A DNA stretch of 34,266 nt from CAZLPW01 sp964561495 (GCA_964561495.1 CAZLPW010000018.1:1-34266); one strand, 5' to 3'; shown: positions 16,200 to 25,211, counted from the stretch's first letter. Notes: generated by a model not told the origin, from the letters alone. Translations and numbers: made by a program.

Positions 16200-17000
16200 T
16201 TAAATAACAAAATGTATAAAACGCATAATATCATCATAATCATTGGCAACTAATACCACGGTTTTCGGATCCACTTGTTTTGAACCTAAATAATGAGAAG
16301 CACTATAGGCACTTTGAGCTTTATTAAACTTAATTTTGATTTCAAAAGATTTTGGAACTTCTAGTAAACTATTTGAAAGATCCTCTTTCAAACTCATGGC
16401 TACTTTTGATTGTATTTGTTCAACTGATTCTTTCGGATGGATACTAATAGTAGAATTACCAATACCAATCATAGTCGCATGCGTACTAATACTTGGAATA
16501 ATCTTCAAAACTTCTTCACAAAGACCAACATCACCTGATAAAAACACAACTGGGACTTTATGTTTTGCAGCTACATAGGCATGCAACAAAAATTCAGATG
16601 TTTGCATATTATTTAAATAAATAGACTCAATTTTTGAAGAAGACATTGTATGGGCAAGAGGATTCCCACCTTGACCTGCACGTGAATGATACCCAATCAT
16701 TAACAACGCATCAAATGAATAATCAAGCTCTTGTACCATACTATAAGGATGTCCACTCCATCCTCTGATAAGTCTTACACCAACTGGTAAATATTCAGGA
16801 AGAATATTTCGTCCAGAGTCGTGTGCATCCTTGACCCAAACCTCAGTTGCACCACCTTTTTTTGCTCCTATGCATGCGGCAGCAACCTCTAAAGACATTT
16901 GCTTTTGAAATTTCAAATATGAGTGTTTATCTTGATCAACCTCATCCCAATGGGTCACTCCTGTAATTCCTTCCATATCTGCACTAATATAAACTTTCAT
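16200..17000 (-). CDS. M55 family D-aminopeptidase (DppA-like)
   Basis: Zinc aminopeptidase acting on D-amino-acid-containing peptides, as known for Bacillus DppA. The 266 residues fit. Seen: MKVYISADMEGITG with metal ligands Asp8 and Glu10, KDAHDSG with His60, MIGYHSRAG with His105 and the presumed catalytic His117 in AHTM, the same order and nearly the same numbering as DppA. There is no signal peptide, so it is probably cytoplasmic and may recycle cell-wall or dietary D-peptides. It lies 5 nt before the chorismate mutase gene on the same strand; no functional link is obvious. Confidence 0.93.
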   Translation of the reverse strand: MKVYISADMEGITGVTHWDEVDQDKHSYLKFQKQMSLEVAAACIGAKKGGATEVWVKDAHDSGRNILPEYLPVGVRLIRGWSGHPYSMVQELDYSFDALLMIGYHSRAGQGGNPLAHTMSSSKIESIYLNNMQTSEFLLHAYVAAKHKVPVVFLSGDVGLCEEVLKIIPSISTHATMIGIGNSTISIHPKESVEQIQSKVAMSLKEDLSNSLLEVPKSFEIKIKFNKAQSAYSASHYLGSKQVDPKTVVLVANDYDDIMRFIHFVI

Positions 17001-17061
17001 AAATAAAAAACAATTTTACTTGATATAAGATAACCTCATTATTTATTTAGTAAAAATAAAA

Positions 17062-18273
17062 TTACTCTTTTATAGAAAAATTATTTATAATCTTTATCAT
17101 ACTATTTAATCTCGATATGGGGATTCCATCATAGACTGGAAGATAGACCGTTTTAGACATATATTTGATACAGTTTTTAGGATTTTCGTAATGGCTTAAA
17201 TCAGAAAATATTGGCTTTAATTGAGTCGAAGTAAATGTTGCATCAAATCCATTATCCAATAAAACTTTAACCAGCTCCCTTTTATTATTGCTCATTATTG
17301 GAAATAACCAATATGTATGAGATTGATTTTTACTACCATATACGTTACAATTATTCCGTAATTTATTTTTTACAAATTTGCCTACTTCTATTCTATTATT
17401 TAAATGATCTGGTCTTATTCTAGATAATCGATAATTAAGAAATTCAAGTTGTGGGGTGGAAGGCTGAATACGAATACTCTCTAATAATTTTTTTGGATTA
17501 AAACCCCTTACTCCAGAAACAATTATTTTATCAAAATCCAATCCTAGAATAAAACATAGTTTGATAAATTTTCCATAAATAAATGGAATAGATAGAATTT
17601 TCAAAAACAAATATTTTGTTAGTTTAATAAAAAAAAAGGACCGCTTTTGAATTTTGTAATTTGATAATATTTTATTGACACTTTTTAATTGATGAATATC
17701 CTTGACAGTACCAATCGAACAACCAATCGCTGATGCAGTTTTTATTGAACCAAAACTAAAAACAGATAAATCACTACGGTTATCTCCAAGGTAATTATCT
17801 AAACCAGAAAAAGCCTGAGCGCAGTCCTCAAAAATAAAAATATCTGGTCTAGTTTTTTTTAAATCAAATAACTTTTCAATATTCATTATAGTACCAAATA
17901 AATGTGCAACTACTATCATAACCGTTTTATCACAAACTGAATTCAATATACTATTATAATCAAATTGAAGGCTTTCCATATCAATATCGATTGGAACAAT
18001 TTTTAAACCATGTGAATGTATAATCTGAGTTATATCTGGAATATTAATACCTGTCACAATCACTTCACTTTCAGGTTTAAAATTTTTATGGATTAACAAT
18101 GCATCAAATGTAGTCCTCAATGATAAAGATATAATTGTATTGTCTTTAGACCAAAGCTTTCGCAAACCAGTTAGGATATTCTCCTTTTTTTGAAATGGAT
18201 TAAATGTAAATCCTATTGCCTTTAATAAATCAGAAAAAGAAAAATCAAGTTGCTTTCTTGGGTATATAACCAT
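17062..18273 (-). CDS. DegT/DnrJ/EryC1/StrS-family PLP-dependent enzyme
   Basis: A fold-type I PLP protein of 403 residues, probably a sugar or amino-acid-derivative aminotransferase. Seen: substrate/PLP-site residues in IFEDCAQAFSG (Asp150, Gln153) and the presumed Schiff-base Lys178 in FSFGSIKTASA, with a plausible C-terminal small domain. A basic and hydrophobic stretch around 215-245 (RSFFFIKLTKYLFLKIL...) is unusual for the family and could touch a membrane or partner. It is divergent from the sugar dehydrogenase gene at 18353 and 61 nt from the M55 gene. Family members often build nucleotide sugars, but no such genes are nearby, so the substrate is unknown. Confidence 0.85.
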   Translation of the reverse strand: MVIYPRKQLDFSFSDLLKAIGFTFNPFQKKENILTGLRKLWSKDNTIISLSLRTTFDALLIHKNFKPESEVIVTGINIPDITQIIHSHGLKIVPIDIDMESLQFDYNSILNSVCDKTVMIVVAHLFGTIMNIEKLFDLKKTRPDIFIFEDCAQAFSGLDNYLGDNRSDLSVFSFGSIKTASAIGCSIGTVKDIHQLKSVNKILSNYKIQKRSFFFIKLTKYLFLKILSIPFIYGKFIKLCFILGLDFDKIIVSGVRGFNPKKLLESIRIQPSTPQLEFLNYRLSRIRPDHLNNRIEVGKFVKNKLRNNCNVYGSKNQSHTYWLFPIMSNNKRELVKVLLDNGFDATFTSTQLKPIFSDLSHYENPKNCIKYMSKTVYLPVYDGIPISRLNSMIKIINNFSIKE

Positions 18274-18352
18274 CTATAAATTTAGTTAATTCAAAATATT
18301 AAAATTCATTGATCAATTAATCACAAAAAATAGTAACAGCTATTTCACTATC

Positions 18353-19498
18353 ATGTTAAAAATTAAGTCATTTATTTTTATAATATTTACCACGATTATT
18401 ATTTATCCTGTAAAAGCAAATGAATTTGATATTGATAAAACAACTGTTAAAACTAAACTTCTGTCTTTTGAGGTAACGCATTTCTCAGGTGGATATGATA
18501 TACCCTGGGGTATGGCATTCTTACCTGATCATAGAATACTTGTTACAGATATTTCTGGAACACTGTGGTTATTATCAAAAGATGGGAAAATAAAATTAAA
18601 TATCAAAGGCGTGCCTCCTGTATTTTTTCACGGTCAAGGCGGGCTCCTTGATGTTGAAGTTCATCCTAATTTTTCAAATAATTCTTTGGTTTATATTTCT
18701 TATAGTGAAAAGTTAAATAAAAATAAATACCATACAACTATTATCAGAGGTACACTAGAAAAAAATACCCTTACAAATATTGAAACTATCTATAGAGCAA
18801 AAAAAAATGATTTTTCCAGGACATCTCACCACTATGGATCAAGAATTGTATTTGATATTGATAGATTTTTATACTTTAGCATAGGTGATCGGGGATTAAA
18901 AGAGCAGGCTCAAGATTTAACTTCGCCCAGTGGTAAAATCCATCGGGTACTTGATGATGGTACAATCCCTCTTGATAATCCTTTTATTAATATAAAAAAT
19001 GCCTGCCAATCCATTTGGACTTATGGAAATAGAAATCCACAGGGTCTAGCCAAACATCCGAAAACAGGTTCAATTTGGGAGTCTGAGCATGGTCCTAGAG
19101 GCGGTGATGAAATTAACCTAATTCAGAAAGGGTATAATTATGGCTGGCCAATTATAACATATGGAATTAACTATGACGGCTCTAAAATAACAGACCTAAA
19201 GATAAAAGAGGGAATGGAGCAACCGATAAATCAATGGACACCTTCGATAGCAGTTTGTGGAATAAAATTTTATACTGGTAAACCATTTAAGGTATGGGAG
19301 GATAACTTACTAGTGACATCTTTAAAGTATGAACAATTGCGACGATTAATTATTGTAAATAATAAAAAACTAGATGAAGAAGTTATTTTTGAAAGTGGAA
19401 GTAGAATACGTGATGTAGAAATCGGACCAGATGGGTTAATATATCTAGCACTTGAAAATCCAGGAAGGATTGTTAAGCTGAGCCCCTTAGAAGAATAA
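18353..19498 (+). CDS. Secreted PQQ-dependent aldose sugar dehydrogenase (YliI/Asd-like)
   Basis: Beta-propeller dehydrogenase expected to oxidise aldose sugars in the periplasm with PQQ. The 381 residues begin with a signal peptide (MLKIKSFIFIIFTTIIIY, probable cut after VKA). Seen: IPWGMAFLPD, GQGGLLDVEVHPNF, SHHYGSRIVFD, FSIGDRG, SGKIHRV, the YGNRNPQGLA and ESEHGPRGGDEIN signature, and GYNYGWPIITYG. These are the glucose/sorbosone dehydrogenase family marks. No PQQ biosynthesis genes are in the window. It is the only plus-strand gene between two minus-strand blocks, and only 5 bp separate its stop from that of the converging GAPDH gene. Confidence 0.9.
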   Translation: MLKIKSFIFIIFTTIIIYPVKANEFDIDKTTVKTKLLSFEVTHFSGGYDIPWGMAFLPDHRILVTDISGTLWLLSKDGKIKLNIKGVPPVFFHGQGGLLDVEVHPNFSNNSLVYISYSEKLNKNKYHTTIIRGTLEKNTLTNIETIYRAKKNDFSRTSHHYGSRIVFDIDRFLYFSIGDRGLKEQAQDLTSPSGKIHRVLDDGTIPLDNPFINIKNACQSIWTYGNRNPQGLAKHPKTGSIWESEHGPRGGDEINLIQKGYNYGWPIITYGINYDGSKITDLKIKEGMEQPINQWTPSIAVCGIKFYTGKPFKVWEDNLLVTSLKYEQLRRLIIVNNKKLDEEVIFESGSRIRDVEIGPDGLIYLALENPGRIVKLSPLEE

Positions 19499-19503
19499 AA
19501 ATA

Positions 19504-20505
19504 TTAGCTAAAATTGGCTATTAGACTCATTACATCTACGACACGATTAGAGTATCCCCATTCATTATCATACCAGTTAAGAGTTTTAATATAGTTTCCA
19601 CCTATAACCTTAGTAAATGGTGCATCAAAAATTGATGAATATTTATTACCAATAATATCAGATGAAACAACTGGTAGAGTAGAATACTCTAGCACATTAC
19701 AAATAGATCCAGTTTTAGATGCGGCTAATACAGCTTCATTGACCTCATCAACAGTTACTGTTTTTTTAATTTTTACATTAAAATCTACAACCGACCCATC
19801 AGGCACAGGAACTCTCATTGCGATACCATCAAGCTTTCCATTGAGTTCTGGTAAAACTTTACCAACAGCACGAGCAGCCCCAGTAGTTGTCGGTATAACA
19901 TTTTCTGCAGCGGCCCTACTCCTTCTCCAATCGCTGTGAGGAACATCGGCCAATCTCTGATCGTTTGTATAAGCATGAATTGTATTAATTACACCAAGTT
20001 CAATTTCAAAAGCCTCATGTAAAATCTTTGCCATAGGTGCAAGACAATTTGTAGTACAGCTTGCATTAGAGATGATCCTATGGCTATCATTTAGGCCATT
20101 GTCATTTACCCCTAATACAACTGTATAGTCAATCTCATCTTTTGAGGGAACTGTTAAAATAACTCTTTTAGCACCCGCTGTCAGATGCTGCTCTAACTGC
20201 TTACGCTGCCTAAAAATCCCTGTGGATTCTACTACAATATCTACATCCATTTCGCCCCAAGGTAATTCTTCGGGATTACGTTCAGCTAAAAGCTTAACAG
20301 TTTGACTACCTGTTTTTAAAACATCACCTTGAAGTTCAACCGAATCTGGAAATCGCCCCATTACCGTATCGTATTTTAACAGATAAACAAGAGCTCCTTT
20401 CTCAAAGATATCATTGATAGCAACAACCTCAATATCTTTTCTTTCATTTAAGACTCGAAAAACTGAACGCCCAATTCTTCCAAATCCGTTAATTGCTACC
20501 CGCAT
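19504..20505 (-). CDS. gap: Glyceraldehyde-3-phosphate dehydrogenase
   Basis: NAD-dependent phosphorylating GAPDH of glycolysis/gluconeogenesis. From ATG 20505 it has 333 residues. Seen: NGFGRIGR (6-13), the NAD-ribose site VAIND with Asp32, catalytic Cys150 in SNASCTTNC, His177 in TIHAYTNDQ, the inorganic-phosphate-site TTTGAA, Arg in IAMRVPVPDGS, and WYDNEWGYS. All catalytic residues are present. A TTG just before the ATG could also serve; GAGGA lies 9 nt before the ATG. The gene follows the degenerate GAPDH paralogue by 5 nt, so the two are probably co-transcribed. Confidence 0.97.
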   Translation of the reverse strand: MRVAINGFGRIGRSVFRVLNERKDIEVVAINDIFEKGALVYLLKYDTVMGRFPDSVELQGDVLKTGSQTVKLLAERNPEELPWGEMDVDIVVESTGIFRQRKQLEQHLTAGAKRVILTVPSKDEIDYTVVLGVNDNGLNDSHRIISNASCTTNCLAPMAKILHEAFEIELGVINTIHAYTNDQRLADVPHSDWRRSRAAAENVIPTTTGAARAVGKVLPELNGKLDGIAMRVPVPDGSVVDFNVKIKKTVTVDEVNEAVLAASKTGSICNVLEYSTLPVVSSDIIGNKYSSIFDAPFTKVIGGNYIKTLNWYDNEWGYSNRVVDVMSLIANFS

Positions 20506-20510
20506 CAATA

Positions 20511-21521
20511 TTATTCCTCAGTATAGTATTTTTTTATTATATCAAGAATTCTCTTCGAAAATCCCCAACCATTATCATACCAGCAAATGGTTTTTAACAA
20601 TGAGGCTGAAGTAATCATTGTCGCCTTAGCATCAAAAACCATTGTTTCATCCCGTCCAATCACATCGCTTGAGACTATGGGATCTTCTGTATATCCAATT
20701 AATCCTGATAATTGATTAATAGATTCTTGTTTTAATACTTCGTTGACTTCTTCAACGCTAGGCATCTTCTCAAGTTCAGTTGTTAGATCCACACAAGATC
20801 CATTCGGGACTGGAACATTAAAAGCGATACCGTCTAATTTCCCTTTGAATTCAGGCATTAACATTTCTACAATTTTTGGAGCGTTTGACGTATTTGGAAT
20901 AATATTTTCAACAGCAGATCTACTTCTTCGAAGATCAATACCAAAAGCATCTGTAAGTGGTTGATCTGAGGTATAGGCATGAACAGTTGTCATCATTGCA
21001 CGTTTGAGGCCATAATGTTTGTTAAGAATTTTTACCATCAAAGCTAATACTTGCGTAGTCGATGAAGTCGTCGATATAACTTGATCTGACTGCCTGATAG
21101 TATTATCATTTATTCCTGGAATAACAATTCGATCAATTTTATCATCAGGTGTGCCAGTTACAATCACTTTTTTTGCACCATCTTCAATATGTTTCTCCAA
21201 TTGCTTACGCTTTAAATATTTTCCTGTAGCATCAATTATTACGTCTGCATTGACTTTATCCCAACCAACATTTCCAGGTTTGCGTCCAGCCAAAACATCA
21301 ACTTTGTTTTTTCCTACTAAAAGAGAATCACCATTAAGCTTTATATCTTTATCTAAAAGTCCATGGACAGAGTCCCGAACCAAAAGATAATGGAGGGTAT
21401 CAATATGAGTCTTTTCACTAATTGCAACAATATTAATCTGAGAATCATTAAGAGCTAGGCGAAATATGTTTCTCCCAATTCTACCAAAACCAAATAATGC
21501 AATATTTATTTTATTTTTTAT
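20511..21521 (-). CDS. GAPDH paralogue with lost catalytic residues; probable ATA start
   Basis: A full-length (336 residues) GAPDH-fold protein whose active site is altered. The catalytic motif SNASCTTNC reads STTSSTTQV, putting Ser154 (codon TCG) in place of Cys; the phosphate-binding Arg in IAFRVP is Asn235; the TTTGAA loop is NTSNAP; WYDNEWGYS is WYDNGWGFS. His181 remains and the Rossmann motif FGFGRIGR (10-17) is intact. No ATG, GTG or TTG opens the full frame: the AGGAG at 21532-21528 is followed 6 nt later by ATA (21521-21519), giving M-KNKINIALFG. A TTG at 21383 would remove the NAD fold. It may be a regulatory or structural pseudo-enzyme, an enzyme with other chemistry, or an early pseudogene; the long open frame with conserved surroundings argues against simple decay. 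Confidence 0.85.
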   Translation of the reverse strand: MKNKINIALFGFGRIGRNIFRLALNDSQINIVAISEKTHIDTLHYLLVRDSVHGLLDKDIKLNGDSLLVGKNKVDVLAGRKPGNVGWDKVNADVIIDATGKYLKRKQLEKHIEDGAKKVIVTGTPDDKIDRIVIPGINDNTIRQSDQVISTTSSTTQVLALMVKILNKHYGLKRAMMTTVHAYTSDQPLTDAFGIDLRRSRSAVENIIPNTSNAPKIVEMLMPEFKGKLDGIAFNVPVPNGSCVDLTTELEKMPSVEEVNEVLKQESINQLSGLIGYTEDPIVSSDVIGRDETMVFDAKATMITSASLLKTICWYDNGWGFSKRILDIIKKYYTEE

Positions 21522-21746
21522 TTTAATCTCCTATTAGCTACTCAAGTCAGAGATACTACTTATCATATGGTAAACAGCGCATAATATTAAAACCTATTTC
21601 ACTTATAAATCCATAACTATATTCTAAGAAATTGGGAAAAATTACGATGTTCATCAAATCAAGCAATTATTTGAAATTCTAATAAATTAAACACTTCGCT
21701 TTAATCTATTACAATCCAAATATTACTTAATTACTAAAATAAGCTT
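21522..21746. other. Intergenic region, no gene seen
   Basis: AT-rich spacer between the GAPDH pair and the dehydrogenase remnant. It contains the AGGAG for the GAPDH paralogue at 21532-21528. I looked for tRNA T-loop signatures, a clear terminator after ilvC and further coding remnants and saw none. It may hold more decayed sequence from the dehydrogenase gene, but nothing recognisable. Confidence 0.6.
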
Positions 21747-21836
21747 TTATTCTGTAACTAAAAGGAGTCTGATCGCAGAATAAGCTATCTCTGATCATAT
21801 ACCATCTCCCTCAAGTACTGTAATTTTGAATGCCAT
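21747..21836 (-). pseudogene. Remnant of an isopropylmalate/isocitrate dehydrogenase N-terminus
   Basis: Starting at ATG 21836, 12 nt after the ilvC stop, the minus strand reads MAFKITVLEGDGI, then TGA and TCA where the family has Gly-Pro, then EIAYSAIRLLLVTE and a stop. The beta-decarboxylating dehydrogenase family (LeuB, Icd, homoisocitrate DH) begins with K-I-x-V-L-x-GDGIGPE-I, so one base each in GGA to TGA and CCA to TCA would restore GDGIGPEI. Nothing of the rest of the ~350-residue protein is recognisable downstream. A leuB gene after ilvC is a common arrangement. It could instead be chance, but the match over 17 positions makes that unlikely. Confidence 0.62.
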
Positions 21837-21848
21837 AAGAGTATAAGA

Positions 21849-22892
21849 TCACTTGTTTTCTGGGCGAAGCGGTCTTAATTCTTTACCAGCTACCCACATT
21901 TCCTGATTATTTATAGAATCTAATTCAGCCTCTAATTTTTCCCTGTAATCAGGCTTTGAATTTGATTCTATGGCAATCTTTGCTTCATCCCCGCTTAAGA
22001 CTCTATCATAGCATTTATCAATAACAGGCTTAAGAACTTTATAGAATTTTGGTGCCCAGTCTAACGCACCTCTTTGTGCAGTTGTTGAACAATTGCTATA
22101 CATCCAATCCATTCCTTTCTCTGATATGAGAGGATATAGACTTTGTAAACCTTCCTCAATAGTTTCATTATAAGCTTCTGAAGGTGAGTGTCCTCTTTCT
22201 CTAAGAACTTCATATTGTGCTAAAAATGCGCCTTGTAATAAACCCATAAGAACACAGCGCTCACCCGTAAGGTCACTCTGAACTTCATTTTTAAATGTTG
22301 TTTCAAATAGATGTCCCGAACCAATAGCAAAAGCTGTTGATATACATCTTTCTCTTGCATTCCCAGTACTATCCTGATGAATGGCAAAAGAAGCATTGAT
22401 TCCCCTTCCTTCAAGAAAATGATTTCTTACAGTTAGACCACTTCCTTTTGGTGCAACAAGTATTACATCAATATCTTCAGGGGGTACTATTTTTGTGTGT
22501 TCTTGAAAAACAACACCAAAACCATGAGAAAAATATAAGGCATCGCCCTTATCTAAATTCTGCTTAACGATTGGCCAAGCAGAAATTTGACCAGCATCCG
22601 ATAACAAAAATTGAATTATGGATGCCTTTTTAGACGCATCTTCAATATCGAACAAATTATCTCCAGGAACCCAACCATCTTGAAGAGCTTTTTCCCAGCT
22701 TCTACCTTTTCGCAGACCCAGAATAACACCAAATCCCTGATCCCGCATATTAAGCCCTTGACCTCTACCTTGTGGACCGTATCCTAAGATTGCTGTAGTT
22801 TCATTTTTTAGAATTTTTTTACATTTTTCTAATGGATAATCTGATCTTTCAATTATTGTTTCTTTATATCCATTTATATTTAACTCTTTCAT
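21849..22892 (-). CDS. ilvC: Ketol-acid reductoisomerase
   Basis: Second common step of valine and isoleucine synthesis: isomerisation and NADPH reduction of acetolactate/acetohydroxybutyrate. The 347 residues fit class I in length. Seen: the nucleotide-binding GYGPQGRGQG (38-46 region) with Pro in place of the more usual Ser, His123 in FSHGFG, APKGSG, and metal-ligand SDLTGER. The GPQGRGQG form is seen in Bacteroidetes-like and eukaryotic enzymes, one of the clues to lineage. It follows ilvN by 28 nt and is the last intact ilv gene. Confidence 0.96.
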   Translation of the reverse strand: MKELNINGYKETIIERSDYPLEKCKKILKNETTAILGYGPQGRGQGLNMRDQGFGVILGLRKGRSWEKALQDGWVPGDNLFDIEDASKKASIIQFLLSDAGQISAWPIVKQNLDKGDALYFSHGFGVVFQEHTKIVPPEDIDVILVAPKGSGLTVRNHFLEGRGINASFAIHQDSTGNARERCISTAFAIGSGHLFETTFKNEVQSDLTGERCVLMGLLQGAFLAQYEVLRERGHSPSEAYNETIEEGLQSLYPLISEKGMDWMYSNCSTTAQRGALDWAPKFYKVLKPVIDKCYDRVLSGDEAKIAIESNSKPDYREKLEAELDSINNQEMWVAGKELRPLRPENK

Positions 22893-22920
22893 AATTATAT
22901 CTCTTTGAATTGACTTTGAA

Positions 22921-23469
22921 TTAAAATGACTGTTGTAGTTGTTTTGTTGCCCAGTCAGGATCTGATTTAACTAATTTTGGTTTATAATTTTCATCATTTC
23001 CTTGAACCATAGCCATTTTACCAGACCTCATTAACTCAATTATTTCATATTGATCTAACCTATTAATCATATCTTCAACTTTCTCTTCATCACCTGATAT
23101 TTCTAAAATTATAATATCATTGCTTTTATTTAGGACTCTGCAGTCGCCAGTTTCTATTATAGAATTAAGCATTTCATCATCATTTCCAATACAGATTTTT
23201 ATTAATGCATATTCTCTTAGGTGACATTCAATATCAGTTGCATCTACAACATCATATACATCGATTAATTTTTTTAAATTATTAACAATGATTTTCTGTT
23301 TGGTTTTGTCAGGTTCATTTAAAACAACAGTCATCCGTGTGATGCCAGATTTTTCTGTCCTTCCAGCAACCAAACTAATAATATTGAAATTTCTTTTACG
23401 TATCATACTCGAGACCCGGTTAAGAACTCCAGGCTCATCCTGAACAAATACAATTAATGTCTGTCTCAT
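22921..23469 (-). CDS. ilvN: Acetolactate synthase regulatory subunit
   Basis: Small subunit that binds valine and activates IlvB. The 182 residues contain an N-terminal ACT domain (about 1-78: DEPGVLNRVSSMIRKRNFNI, then SLVAGRTEKSGITRM) and a C-terminal ACT-like domain. Asn and Gly positions of the valine site (PGVLNR) are present, so end-product inhibition is expected. GAGGAG lies just ahead of ATG 23469 and the gene follows ilvB by 8 nt. Confidence 0.95.
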   Translation of the reverse strand: MRQTLIVFVQDEPGVLNRVSSMIRKRNFNIISLVAGRTEKSGITRMTVVLNEPDKTKQKIIVNNLKKLIDVYDVVDATDIECHLREYALIKICIGNDDEMLNSIIETGDCRVLNKSNDIIILEISGDEEKVEDMINRLDQYEIIELMRSGKMAMVQGNDENYKPKLVKSDPDWATKQLQQSF

Positions 23470-23477
23470 TTTCTCCT

Positions 23478-25199
23478 CTACATCTCTGATTCTTTAAATT
23501 GTTTATGAACTGGTCGGCTGATCATTTGATTCAAATCAGCACCAGCAGGCACCATTGGATATACCATATCATGCTGTTCAACAACAAATTCTACTAACAC
23601 TGGTCCCTTAATTTCAGTTGCTTTTTCTACCGTTGATGGTATCTCATTTCTACTAGTTACTCTATAGCCCTTAAGGCCATATGCTTCTGCAATCTTTAGA
23701 TAATCTGGACTGCTTATAGGTGTTTCATTATAGCGTGAATCATAAAACAATTGTTGCCACTGTCTGACCATACCCAAATAACCATTATTGATTATTGCAA
23801 TTTTGATATTTGATTTTTCTTGTACCGCAGTTGCAAGTTCTGTAATGGTCATCTGTATGCTACCATCACCAACAATCACCCAAATATCTTTGTCTTTCCT
23901 AAAAAAACTGGCACCAATTGCTGCTGGGAGACTAAAACCCATTGTTCCAAGACCTCCAGATGTCAATAAAGTATTTGGTTCATCATGTTTATAATATTGG
24001 GCCTCTAGCATTTGGTGCTGTCCAACATCTGAAACAATTATGGCATCTCCATTAGTTTCATGCCAAAGATCATTTATCACTTGAGCACCATACAATACCT
24101 CAGTTTGAGTATTAATTATATCTCTTTGTTTTGATTCTTTTTGCCACTCAGATATTATCTTCAACCAATCTTGATTATTCTTCCCTATTAATTTTGGTAT
24201 CAATTGTTTAAGTATAGTTCTTAGGTCACCGCAAACACCAAGATCAACTTTTACATTTTTATTTATCTCCGCCGGATCAATTTCAAAATGAATTTTTTTG
24301 GAATTCATTGAATATGTTTTTGTATTTCCTGTAACCCTATCATCAAACCGCATACCACAGGCAATCAATAAATCAGCTTCCTGAATAGCGTTGTTAACCG
24401 CATATTCTCCATGCATTCCCATCATACCCATATTTAGCGGATGGCTTGATGGTATAGCGCCAGAACCAAGTAAAGTCCACCCGATGGGTATTCCACAAAT
24501 TTCAGCCAAATTAACAACTTCATCAGAAGCTCCAGATAGCAGGATACCATGGCCCGCAAGAATGACTGGTCTTTTGGATGAAGCTATCATATCAACGGCA
24601 AGGTCGAGTTCATCCTTTGAAGCAGAAGTTTCGATTTCTACTCCAGGAATCATAACAGGTTTTTCAGGGTAAGTAAACTCTATTGAACTAGATTGGACAT
24701 CTTTTGGAATGTCAATAAGAACTGGGCCTGGTCTTCCAGAACGAGCTACTGCGAATCCCTCTTTTATTGTTTCAGCTAAACTGTCAATTTCCATTACTAA
24801 ATAGCTATGCTTAGATACTGGAATAACTGTACCCGCAATATCCGTTTCCTGAAATGCATCTGTTCCTATAGCAGGTCTCGGGACCTGTCCTGTAATGCAA
24901 ACAATAGGTACTGAATCCATCATGGCAGTCGCAATTCCAGTAACCATATTTGCAGCACCAGGACCTGATGTTGCCATAGCCACACCAATCTTACCACTAG
25001 CTCTAGCATAACCATCAGCCATATGAGTTGCTCCTTGCTCATGGCGTGTTAGAACATGGTGAATCTTATCACTATATTTACTAAGAGCATCATATGCGGG
25101 CAATATTGCTCCTCCTGGGTAACCAAATACCACATTAACACCTTCCTTGATTAAACATTCCCATAATATTTCTGCTCCAGTAAGTATTTTTTTACTCAT
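23478..25199 (-). CDS. ilvB: Acetolactate synthase catalytic subunit
   Basis: ThDP- and FAD-dependent condensation of pyruvate with pyruvate or 2-oxobutyrate, the first common branched-chain step. The 573 residues are typical. Seen: catalytic Glu54 in TRHEQGATHMADG, SGPGAANMVTG, FAD-region GMMGMHGEYAVN, RFDDRVTG, and the ThDP/metal motif VGDGSIQMTITELATA followed by NNGYLGMVRQWQ. It lies between ilvD (12 nt gap) and ilvN (8 nt gap). AGGAATT precedes its ATG. Confidence 0.97.
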   Translation of the reverse strand: MSKKILTGAEILWECLIKEGVNVVFGYPGGAILPAYDALSKYSDKIHHVLTRHEQGATHMADGYARASGKIGVAMATSGPGAANMVTGIATAMMDSVPIVCITGQVPRPAIGTDAFQETDIAGTVIPVSKHSYLVMEIDSLAETIKEGFAVARSGRPGPVLIDIPKDVQSSSIEFTYPEKPVMIPGVEIETSASKDELDLAVDMIASSKRPVILAGHGILLSGASDEVVNLAEICGIPIGWTLLGSGAIPSSHPLNMGMMGMHGEYAVNNAIQEADLLIACGMRFDDRVTGNTKTYSMNSKKIHFEIDPAEINKNVKVDLGVCGDLRTILKQLIPKLIGKNNQDWLKIISEWQKESKQRDIINTQTEVLYGAQVINDLWHETNGDAIIVSDVGQHQMLEAQYYKHDEPNTLLTSGGLGTMGFSLPAAIGASFFRKDKDIWVIVGDGSIQMTITELATAVQEKSNIKIAIINNGYLGMVRQWQQLFYDSRYNETPISSPDYLKIAEAYGLKGYRVTSRNEIPSTVEKATEIKGPVLVEFVVEQHDMVYPMVPAGADLNQMISRPVHKQFKESEM

Positions 25200-25211
25200 A
25201 TGAATTCCTAT

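Noticed and set aside
19499..19503. Bidirectional terminator between the converging sugar dehydrogenase and GAPDH genes
   Set aside because: Only 5 bp separate the stop codons and no convincing stem with a T run is visible.
20511..21383. GAPDH paralogue starting at TTG 21383
   Set aside because: This would delete the NAD-binding Rossmann motif, which is intact in frame upstream to 21521.
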